From: Nitrospira sp.
GTDB taxonomy: Bacteria > Nitrospirota > Thermodesulfovibrionia > Thermodesulfovibrionales > SM23-35
DNA length: 11,947 bases
Assembly: GCA_016873575.1 (NCBI GenBank)
Contig: VGWY01000063.1
Coordinates: 1-11,947, forward strand
Direction: 5' to 3'
This document shows positions 7,701-11,947 of this stretch, in pieces. The position numbers and the translations under genes were made by a program. Each line of letters begins with the position of its first letter. Positions within the stretch are counted from its first letter, which is position 1. The notes beneath the pieces were generated by a model that saw only the letters and a list, made by a program, of their open reading frames with translations, was not told the DNA's origin and made no database searches.

Positions 7701-9106
7701 ATATCGGTAATTTCTCATGTGGTCCGGATTCATTCATACTCAAGTACTTTGATGAGGAGATGAAAGGTAAACCATATCTCTATATTGAGATAGATGAACA
7801 TAGCGCCTCTGCCGGTGCAATAACAAGGTGCGAGGCATTTATTGACAGCATCTCTAACCAGGAGGCAGAAGGCAGAAGGCAGAAGGCAGGAGAAAAAACT
7901 CGTCCTTCGTCTCTCGTCTCTCGTCCCTCGTCTCGCATTGTCTACATCCCGCGTATGTCTGACCATTCGTTTGCCCTTGCGGCCGCATTTGAACACTGCG
8001 GGATAGAGGCAGAGGTTCTTCCAAAATCTGATAAAAAAACCTTAGAAATTGGCAGGAAATATACATCTGGCAAGGAATGCTATCCATGTACTGTTACAAC
8101 AGGTGATATGATCAAAAAGGTCATGGAACCTGATTTTGTTCCTGAGAAGAGTGCATTCTTCATGCCTTCCGGCTCGGGTCCGTGCAGATTCGGTCAGTAT
8201 AATGTCTTTCACAGGCTTGTGCTTGATAAACTTGGTTATACGGACATACCTATTTTCTGCCCGAATCAGGACTCTTCGTTTTACCATGATCTCGGGATCG
8301 TCGGTAAGGATTTTACCCTCCATGCGTGGAAGGGCATCATTGCTTTTGAGCTTCTCAATAAATGTACCAATGAGACACGACCATATGAACGATATAAAGG
8401 GTCCGTAGACGAGATCTATAATGATTACTTGAAAAAGGTATACCTCACCTTAAGAAATAATAATGGAAACTTAGAAGGGATACTGAAGGATATAAGGAGA
8501 GATTTTGAGAACCTCTCCGTTGATAAGGATAAGAAACCTCTCATTGGAATAATCGGTGAGATATTTGTTCGATCCCATACATTCTCGAATGAAGACCTCA
8601 TACGAAAGGTTGAGGCATGTGGTGGTGAGGTTTGGCTTGCACCTGTTGAAGAATGGGTTTACTACATAAATCTTATGGGTCTGAAAAAAGCATTGTTAAA
8701 AAAGGACAGGTCTGCTATTATTAACTTTTTCTTGAAACGCTTCTTCCAGAAGAGGATAGAGCATAAATGTGCGAGGTATTTTAAGGGCTTTTTGAAGACA
8801 TTGAAAGAACCTGAGACAAAGGAGATACTTGAGAAGGCTACACCTTATATCCATAGATCATTCGAGGGTGAAGCTATCTTAAGTATCGGGAAAAGCATTG
8901 ACCTTATCGAAAGAGGTGCCTCAGGAATTATCAATGCCATGCCCTTCGGATGTATGCCAGGAACCATTGTTACTGCCCTTCTCAGGGGTGTAAGCAGAGA
9001 TTATGGCATCCCGTTCATCAATATACCGTATGATGGGGCAGAGTCACCGACAATCGATATACAGCTTGAGGCCTTTATGGATCAGGCAAAGGAATATAAA
9101 AAATGA
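4766..9106 (+). CDS. Fused CoA-dehydratase activase-related protein (two BadF/HgdC-type ATPase domains + DUF2229/HgdB-like)
   Basis: This is a 1446-residue cytoplasmic protein. ATG 4766 is preferred over GTG 4763 because GAGG (4757-4760) is five bases before it. Residues 3-280 and 348-600 are two ASKHA ATPase domains: phosphate loops GLDAGSVSVK and GIDIGSIS, then EMGGEDSK (121) and EIGGQDSK (446). Each keeps both HgdC cluster-ligand cysteines, C148/C187 and C471/C511, in CAAGTGSF and RC[ST]VF. A DUF2229-like region follows with C642-x2-C645-x3-C649 and C669, then ETCFPVK (778) and SCGPDS (985). The C-terminal part has GKECYPC (1105, 1108), GPCRFGQ (1140) and FGCMPG (1396), as in COG3580/3581 proteins. 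Family members inject electrons at low potential using ATP; this fusion's target is unknown. Six in-frame repeat inserts interrupt it at residues 47-80, 325-339, 608-625, 678-689, 707-729 and 1033-1057. Confidence 0.9.
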   Translation: MRFIGLDAGSVSVKLVILDEKGNRLYSCYKRHKGHAVPVALELLKTAVSGKRLAISENKLTANNNLLSAPSSLVPRPSSLSITGSAGKLIASIFGIKPVNEIVAQACSTHQLFPHIKTIIEMGGEDSKLILLGEDGHSVKDFSMNSVCAAGTGSFLDQQAERLRLTIDEFSELALESKKPSRIAGRCSVFAKSDMIHLQQIATPMEDIVAGLCFAVARNFKGSISRGRKIKLPVSFQGGVAANKGMVRAFKEIFELDDLFVPAEYALMGAIGAALKNRDEGIIQHFDLSRLEEFIKSDRPQEKGYQPLYDLSLIAEKAVNNEQFNPPLPPFSKGGHGGIYSERIKAYLGIDIGSISTNLAVIDEDGRLLSKRYLMTAGRPIEAVNEGLAEVGEEIGNQVEIMGVGTTGSGRYMIADYVGADIVKNEITAHATASVLIDKNVDTIFEIGGQDSKYISLKNAVVIDFAMNKACAAGTGSFLEEQAEKLNISIKREFEQCALSSQNPCMLGERCTVFMENSLMANLQKGIDKNDLLAGLSYSIVQNYINRVVAGKAIGENIFFQGGVAFNQAVVAAFQKYLHKKITVPPHHEVAGAIGMALIAMRHMRNREASSVKSDTSHVSRLTSFRGFELSKKLYEISSFECKGCPNVCEINRVKIAGEEGFLFYGGRCEKYDTKKKAVSSEQLAISEKHIPDLFSFRDEMLWKAYSQKSEEIINNKLSATRYPLHANIGIPYIFFFHDYLPFWTTLLGELGFYVEVSPKTNRQIVNLGLESVLSETCFPVKVAHGHIRYLLDKNLDAIFIPSFINMNTPEDLFESGFACPYTQTIPYVSKIAFDDIKLLTPLVNLELGRKYLAKEIKRILKPFGIRSNDISHALNTAEKAQEEFFKQIKLTGNEFLSSIKDRTIVIVGRAYNAFDKGVNLEIPKKLADLGVPSIPMDFLPIEDTSIYQDWPNMYWRSGQKILQAAKLIRNHPHLYALYIGNFSCGPDSFILKYFDEEMKGKPYLYIEIDEHSASAGAITRCEAFIDSISNQEAEGRRQKAGEKTRPSSLVSRPSSRIVYIPRMSDHSFALAAAFEHCGIEAEVLPKSDKKTLEIGRKYTSGKECYPCTVTTGDMIKKVMEPDFVPEKSAFFMPSGSGPCRFGQYNVFHRLVLDKLGYTDIPIFCPNQDSSFYHDLGIVGKDFTLHAWKGIIAFELLNKCTNETRPYERYKGSVDEIYNDYLKKVYLTLRNNNGNLEGILKDIRRDFENLSVDKDKKPLIGIIGEIFVRSHTFSNEDLIRKVEACGGEVWLAPVEEWVYYINLMGLKKALLKKDRSAIINFFLKRFFQKRIEHKCARYFKGFLKTLKEPETKEILEKATPYIHRSFEGEAILSIGKSIDLIERGASGIINAMPFGCMPGTIVTALLRGVSRDYGIPFINIPYDGAESPTIDIQLEAFMDQAKEYKK
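4904..5003. repeat. Two-armed heptanucleotide array 1, in frame
   Basis: The left arm is GCGGTTA, GCGGTAA, GCGATTA, GCGATTA, GCGAAAA (4904-4938), all in steps of seven. After a spacer of 37 bases the right arm is TCATCCC, TCGTCCC, TCGTCCC, TCATCCC (4976-5003). It encodes AVSGKRLAISE and later PSSLVPRPSS within the first ATPase domain, between a helix and the strand ITGSAGK. Confidence 0.9.
5738..5782. repeat. In-frame GC palindrome, copy 2
   Basis: AATCCCCCC TTA CCCCCCTTTAG (5738-5760) pairs with CAAAGGGGGG CAT GGGGGGATT (5761-5782). It encodes N-P-P-L-P-P-F-S-K-G-G-H-G-G-I in the same frame as copy 1 (2443-2490). It lies in the linker between the two ATPase domains of the activase. Confidence 0.92.
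6588..6638. repeat. Two-armed heptanucleotide array 2, in frame
   Basis: The left arm is AAGCGTC, AAGCGTA, AAGAGTG (6588-6608). The right arm is ACGTCTC three times, then ACGTCTT (6611-6638). It falls just after the second ATPase domain, before the cysteine motif at residues 642-649. Confidence 0.85.
6797..6831. repeat. Heptanucleotide array 3, in frame
   Basis: GCAGTGA, GCAGTGA, GCAGTTA, GCAATTA, GCGAAAA, exactly in steps of seven. It encodes AVSSEQLAISE, matching AVSGKRLAISE from the left arm of array 1 in the same reading frame. Only one arm is evident. Confidence 0.88.
6884..6950. repeat. Two-armed heptanucleotide array 4, in frame
   Basis: The left arm is AGTCAGA twice (6884-6897). After an AT-rich spacer the right arm is CTATCCG, CTACACG, CTATCCG, CTACACG (6917-6944), followed by CTAATAT. 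It is read as SATRYPLHA in the activase, just before the conserved-looking strand GIPYIFFFHDY. Confidence 0.85.
7864..7934. repeat. Two-armed heptanucleotide array 5, in frame
   Basis: The left arm is GGCAGAA three times and GGCAGGA (7864-7891). The right arm is TCGTCCT, TCGTCTC, TCGTCTC, TCGTCCC, TCGTCTC (7900-7934). It encodes EAEGRRQKAGE and then RPSSLVSRPSS, the latter matching array 1. It separates the DUF2229-like region from the C-terminal region that starts with IVYIPRMSDH. Confidence 0.9.
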
Positions 9107-9111
9107 GGAGG
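9105..9111 (+). promoter_or_regulatory. Ribosome-binding site overlapping the activase stop codon
   Basis: GAGGAGG at 9105-9111 shares bases with the TGA stop (9104-9106) of the activase gene and is seven bases before GTG 9119. It fixes the start of the 31-residue gene and suggests that its translation is coupled to, or at least co-transcribed with, the activase. Confidence 0.8.
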
Positions 9112-9118
9112 TATATGT

Positions 9119-9214
9119 GTGGGTAATGTCAAAAAATGGCGCAAGAAAAAGATGAGTAAACATAAGCACGACAAGTTGAGAAAGAAGACAAAATTCCAGC
9201 GGCGGAATAAATAG
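9119..9214 (+). CDS. AURKAIP1/COX24-domain small ribosomal protein (mS38/bS22-like), 31 residues
   Basis: GTG 9119 to TAG 9212-9214 encodes a 31-residue, extremely basic protein: MGNVKKWRKKKMSKHKH followed by DKLRKKTKFQRRNK. The pattern MGxVxKxRKKxMSKxKHxKLxRKTxxQRR is that of the C-terminal domain of mitochondrial mS38 (AURKAIP1, yeast Cox24) and of the short bacterial homologues, including mycobacterial bS22, which sit in the small ribosomal subunit against rRNA. The strong GAGGAGG at seven bases supports the GTG start; an ATG at 9115 is out of frame and stops after three codons. Its short length makes it easy to miss. It lies 12 bases downstream of the activase, probably in the same transcript. 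Function as a ribosomal protein here is by family, not shown. Confidence 0.88.
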   Translation: MGNVKKWRKKKMSKHKHDKLRKKTKFQRRNK

Positions 9215-9233
9215 AGTGAAATAATACAATTAG

Positions 9234-9325
9234 CCACAGAGAACACAGAGGAATAAATTCAAAATGAGAGCAGCGAGAAATCTTTCAAAAAAAAACTTCA
9301 AATTCCAACTCTGTGCACTCTGTGG
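9234..9325. repeat. Inverted repeat with CCACAGAG arms
   Basis: CCACAGAGAACACAGAG (9234-9250) is nearly the exact inverse of CTCTGTGCACTCTGTGG (9309-9325); 15 of 17 positions pair. The interior of 58 bases is AT-rich with an A9-type run and no gene. It lies between the plus-strand ribosomal-type gene and the 3' end of the minus-strand DUF1460-type gene. The core CCACAGAG also forms the hairpin at 11171-11203. Confidence 0.82.
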
Positions 9326-9340
9326 TTTCTAAAATGCATT

Positions 9341-10105
9341 CTAATCGAACCTGCTTACCCTTATCCCTATGAAAGGCATTGTCTTTACATAATCAGAAAG
9401 CAAAACCTTTTTCACAACCCCGCCTCTGTTTTTTACTCCGCTGGCATGAATGAGGTATAAAAGCCCATTTTCTTTTTTTATGATGCCCATATGTCCCACG
9501 ATTTCATCAGCGGACCTTTTGTTCGGGGTCTTGATGAAAAAAAGCATATCACCACTGAGGAGTGATACATGAATACGCACAGGTGGTTCAGTTTTATTCA
9601 GCAGGGCTTGCAAAGTCTCTTTGGAAATAATTTTTACCTTTTCCCGACCCCTTGACCCCTTTATCTCTGTAAGCTGCCCTATCTCTTCTGTAATCTCACT
9701 TCCCCACTTGCCGCTGTCGAGCATGTCTTCACCGTATTGAAACCTGTTTTCATAATTGATAACTGTACCACCAACCATTTTCCCCTGATCAATAAATCTC
9801 TTATCCAGTGCAATCAGTATGCTCTCTGATGGTGTTCCCCCGAGACTTAGTTCAATCGTCCTGAACATCAGATACATGCAATCAACGCGCTCATCAGCAA
9901 TAATTGCTTTCTTTGTTACATATTCTCCCAACGGATCAGGATCATACGGTGTCCCAAGAAACTTCTCTGCCCAGAATGCAATACGTTCACCTGTCGGTTT
10001 CCCTTTCAATTCTTCCTGAAAAGATGCAATCTCTTTGTCTGAGATAAAAGGATAGGCAGGAACAGAAATCGATAAGAATACAATCAAAACAAATGCCCGG
10101 CACAT
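9341..10105 (-). CDS. Exported DUF1460-type (NlpC/P60-like) putative cell-wall amidase
   Basis: This 254-residue protein begins with a probable signal peptide (MCRAFVLIVFLSISVPAYP). The mature part matches the DUF1460 / N-acetylmuramoyl-L-alanine amidase-like family, whose fold is a permuted NlpC/P60 cysteine hydrolase. The family marks seen are FLGTPYDPDPLGE (49-61), the candidate nucleophile C76 in VDCMYLMFRTIE, NRFQYGEDML (120-129), GDMLFFIKT (185-193), and H205 in VGHMGI with H220 in LIHASG. A periplasmic role in cleaving peptidoglycan peptides or related amides is the family expectation. ATG 10105 has no clear ribosome-binding site but is the only start that gives a proper signal peptide with a basic residue. 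The gene diverges from the OmpA-like lipoprotein gene, another envelope gene. Confidence 0.85.
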   Translation of the reverse strand: MCRAFVLIVFLSISVPAYPFISDKEIASFQEELKGKPTGERIAFWAEKFLGTPYDPDPLGEYVTKKAIIADERVDCMYLMFRTIELSLGGTPSESILIALDKRFIDQGKMVGGTVINYENRFQYGEDMLDSGKWGSEITEEIGQLTEIKGSRGREKVKIISKETLQALLNKTEPPVRIHVSLLSGDMLFFIKTPNKRSADEIVGHMGIIKKENGLLYLIHASGVKNRGGVVKKVLLSDYVKTMPFIGIRVSRFD

Positions 10106-10156
10106 AGCATAGTATAAAATAAAAAATTGACAAAGATGAAGAAAGCAGTTTAAACT
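10106..10156. promoter_or_regulatory. Possible divergent promoter pair sharing a -35 region
   Basis: On the plus strand TTGACA (10127-10132) is followed after 18 bases by TAAACT (10151-10156), upstream of the OmpA-like gene. On the minus strand TTGTCA (10133-10128) is followed after 16 bases by TATGCT (10111-10106), upstream of the DUF1460-type gene. The two -35 boxes overlap. The minus-strand -10 lies directly against ATG 10105, so that transcript would be leaderless or the box is not real. Plus-strand call is the better one. Confidence 0.35.
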
Positions 10157-10223
10157 TTGTATAGTCTTTACTTAATTTCAATGCAAAATATCGCAAAAAT
10201 CACAATTTAGGAGGTATACAATC

Positions 10224-11159
10224 ATGAAAATGGGGAGGATACTATCAATTATTCTGGGAATCTTATTCATTTCCGCGTGCGTCTCTACAAGTGAACATAA
10301 TGCACGACTTGCTGATATTGATAACCTGAAGAAGGATAATGCAACCCTCGGTGAAAAACTGGCATCAACAGAGTCAAAAAAGGCGGCGCTGGAAGCAAAA
10401 CTCAAGGTGGCAGAGATAGAGAAGGCAAATCTTGAAGCAGAGCTCTCAAAAACAAAAAAACAACGTGATGAACTATCAAAGGATAATGAAAATCTCAAAA
10501 AACAGATTGACACAACGAAGAGTGAACTGTTAAAAGATGTCTCTGACTACAGAGTAAAAATCAAAGGCTTAGAGGGTGAATTACGGTCAAAGAACATGGA
10601 AATTACAGAACTGAAAACAGTGATTGATGGGCTCTCACATGAAAAATCAAAGGCAGTTGAGGAAAAAGATAAGGCGATAGCACAGCTAACAAAAACATAC
10701 GATAACCTCGTTTCGGAAATGAAGGAAGAGATCAAAAAAGGTGAGATAGAAGTCACACAGCTCAGAGATAAACTTTCCTTAAGCATGGTTGAAAAGATAT
10801 TGTTTGACTCAGGGAGTGCAGACATAAAGAAAGAAGGCAAGAAGGTGATTGACAGGGTTGCTGAGATCTTGAAAAAAGTCTCTGATAAGCAGATACGGGT
10901 TGAAGGACATACGGATAATAAACCTATTGGTGTACGAATCATGAAGAAATTTGCCACGAACTGGGAGCTCTCTGCTGCAAGGGCAATTAATGTGGTCAGA
11001 CACCTGCAGGAAAAGGGGGGGATAGATGCAAAATTCTTCAGTGCAGCAGGTTATGCAGATACCAAGCCAATTGCATCAAATGATACTGATGAAGGAAGGG
11101 CAAAAAATCGGAGGATTGAGATAGTCCTGATACCACTTGATATAGACAGGCTGAAATAG
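10224..11159 (+). CDS. OmpA-family lipoprotein with long coiled coil
   Basis: The 311-residue protein starts at ATG 10224, eight bases after AGGAGGT (10209-10215). Its signal peptide MKMGRILSIILGILFISAC ends in a lipobox with Cys19, so it should be lipid-anchored. Residues about 25-185 are a continuous coiled coil with strong heptad patterning and many Lys/Glu residues. The OmpA/MotB peptidoglycan-binding domain follows (about 188-305): LFDSGSADIKKEGKKVIDRV, EGHTDNKPIG (228-237), NWELSAARAINVVRHL (247-262), AAGYADTKPI and GRAKNRRIEIVL (290-301), which includes the Asp and Arg that bind diaminopimelate in this family. It probably links the outer membrane to peptidoglycan, the coiled coil acting as a spacer or oligomerisation rod. 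Length is close to Pal-like proteins plus the coil. Confidence 0.93.
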   Translation: MKMGRILSIILGILFISACVSTSEHNARLADIDNLKKDNATLGEKLASTESKKAALEAKLKVAEIEKANLEAELSKTKKQRDELSKDNENLKKQIDTTKSELLKDVSDYRVKIKGLEGELRSKNMEITELKTVIDGLSHEKSKAVEEKDKAIAQLTKTYDNLVSEMKEEIKKGEIEVTQLRDKLSLSMVEKILFDSGSADIKKEGKKVIDRVAEILKKVSDKQIRVEGHTDNKPIGVRIMKKFATNWELSAARAINVVRHLQEKGGIDAKFFSAAGYADTKPIASNDTDEGRAKNRRIEIVLIPLDIDRLK

Positions 11160-11170
11160 AGCCAGTATTT

Positions 11171-11203
11171 GAGAAGCCACAGAGGTATACTCTGTGGCTT
11201 CTC
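11171..11203. terminator. Perfect 14-bp hairpin between convergent genes
   Basis: GAGAAGCCACAGAG (11171-11184) pairs exactly with CTCTGTGGCTTCTC (11190-11203) around GTATA. It lies 11 bases after the OmpA-like stop and a few bases before the 3' end of the minus-strand transporter gene, so it could stop transcription from both sides. No T-run follows on either strand, so a classical intrinsic terminator is not assured. It contains the same CCACAGAG core as 9234-9325 and may be a repeat copy. Confidence 0.65.
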
Positions 11204-11208
11204 GTCCC

Positions 11209-11946
11209 TTATACAGCCGTTACGATGATCACAAAGCCAATAAACATCAGTGCTGCACCTAAAAGCCTCTCTTTGATATTCTTCTCCCTGAAAAAGAGAT
11301 ACCCATAGATCACACCAATAATAAGACTCGTTCTTTTTACGGATATCACATAAGCCACCTTTGCAAGACTTATCGCAAGCATGTGGGAGGCTACCATTAT
11401 CGCACTGAAAAAACCGGGAAGAAGCAAATCTATAAATCGTTTTTCTGAGATAAAACCCTTCAGATCTGACCTTCCCATCCATAACGCAAAGGGGGCAAAA
11501 AAAGCAGTCAATACAATATAGTATGTAATCCCGAAAAATAAGGGGGATGAATTTTCTACAGCCACTTTCCCCAGAGATGCTGTGATACTATAAATCAGGG
11601 CAACACCCATCATGAGAACTGACCCCTTTTCTTTTTGAATGGCTTTGAAAGGCTCAATGATACCTCTCCGCATCTCATGGATGTTCATGGTATAGCTTCC
11701 AAAGGCAAGGAAAATGATACCGATGCTGCCCCATAAAGAGACCTTCTCTCCGACGATGATATATGAGGTGAAAATTAAAAACACAGGTGTAATAGCAAGA
11801 AATGGGAGCGTCAGGCTCAACGGAGAAATCCTGAGTGCTTTTATATACCAGACAAGCGCTATGATTTCAAGTGGCAATGCGAATGCAAAGGCCTTATAAA
11901 AATCACTATTCAGTTTCGGTGCAGGGATAAAGATCCATAAAACCAA
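11209..11946 (-). CDS. EamA/DMT-superfamily transporter (partial, N-terminus missing)
   Basis: The frame is open to the right edge of the window; 245 residues are visible and the first 40-60 residues of a usual 290-300-residue protein are missing. The sequence is strongly hydrophobic with about eight to nine membrane segments, for example FAFALPLEIIALVWYI, LPFLAITPVFLIFTSYIIV, IGIIFLAFGSYTM, VLMMGVALIYSITASLGKVAV and LGAALMFIGFVIIVTAV. The end of the first EamA repeat (ISPLSLTLPFLAITPVF, then GEKVSLWGSIGIIFLAFGSY) and the second repeat (VAYVISVKRTSLIIGVIYGYLFFREK, KERLLGAALMFIGFVII) show the family's internal duplication. Family members export or import small metabolites in the inner membrane; the substrate is unknown. 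It is convergent with the OmpA-like gene. Confidence 0.9.
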   Translation of the reverse strand: MVLWIFIPAPKLNSDFYKAFAFALPLEIIALVWYIKALRISPLSLTLPFLAITPVFLIFTSYIIVGEKVSLWGSIGIIFLAFGSYTMNIHEMRRGIIEPFKAIQKEKGSVLMMGVALIYSITASLGKVAVENSSPLFFGITYYIVLTAFFAPFALWMGRSDLKGFISEKRFIDLLLPGFFSAIMVASHMLAISLAKVAYVISVKRTSLIIGVIYGYLFFREKNIKERLLGAALMFIGFVIIVTAV

Positions 11947-11947
11947 G

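Noticed and set aside
4904..7934. Heptamer arrays as a CRISPR array
   Set aside because: Units are 7 bases, contiguous and without unique spacers, and they are inside a coding frame.
7436..8323. Several long open frames on the minus strand inside the activase gene
   Set aside because: They are antisense shadows of a gene with clear conserved motifs, have no ribosome-binding sites and match no family.
10178..10957. Minus-strand open frames opposite the OmpA-like gene, rich in Ser and Phe
   Set aside because: They arise from the complement of Lys/Glu-rich coiled-coil codons; the plus strand has a strong start, lipobox and OmpA domain.

Overview
This looks like a stretch of chromosome from an uncultured anaerobic, Gram-negative-type bacterium of moderate to low GC. 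The lipoprotein OmpA-like protein and the exported cell-wall-type protein point to an outer membrane. Two radical SAM enzymes and a very large oxygen-sensitive-type CoA-dehydratase activase point to anaerobic metabolism. The density of small palindromes and heptanucleotide arrays, including arrays inside genes, resembles Nitrospirota or Desulfobacterota genomes. That placement is inference; nothing here is a taxonomic marker I can use with certainty.

Layout. (1) 1-237: 3' end of an unrecognised gene cut by the window edge. (2) 238-629: no intact gene; holds a frame-broken C-terminal remnant of a DDE (IS481/IS3-type) transposase on the minus strand. (3) 630-1494: a RelB/RelE-type toxin-antitoxin pair with a 4-base overlap, then an unrecognised 125-residue gene. 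(4) 1495-1634: two stem-loop repeats. (5) 1635-4488: a tight run of a HAD phosphatase, a radical SAM protein and a B12-binding-type radical SAM protein, closed by an intrinsic terminator. (6) 4489-4765: a nested palindromic repeat of about 130 bases. (7) 4766-9214: a 1446-residue fused activase (two HgdC-like ATPase domains, then DUF2229/HgdB-like regions), followed 12 bases later by a 31-residue gene for an AURKAIP1/COX24 (mS38/bS22-like) ribosomal protein. (8) 9215-10105: an inverted repeat, then a minus-strand exported DUF1460-type protein. (9) 10224-11159: an OmpA-family lipoprotein, divergent from the previous gene. (10) 11160-11947: a perfect hairpin, then a minus-strand EamA/DMT transporter cut by the right edge.

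The most striking signal is repeat DNA that has entered reading frames. The same C6/G6 palindrome sits in the same reading frame in two unrelated genes (2443-2490 and 5738-5782) and encodes NPPxPPxxKGGxGG in both. The activase gene also carries five sites of exact 7-base tandem repeats, all in frame. Two of these encode AVSxxxLAISE and two encode PSSLVxRPSS. All of these inserts lie at apparent loops or domain boundaries.

Functionally, the HAD/radical SAM/radical SAM run may be one small biosynthetic operon of unknown product. The activase is probably an ATP-driven electron injector whose two ATPase domains each keep both cluster-ligand cysteines. No tRNA, rRNA or CRISPR array was seen.
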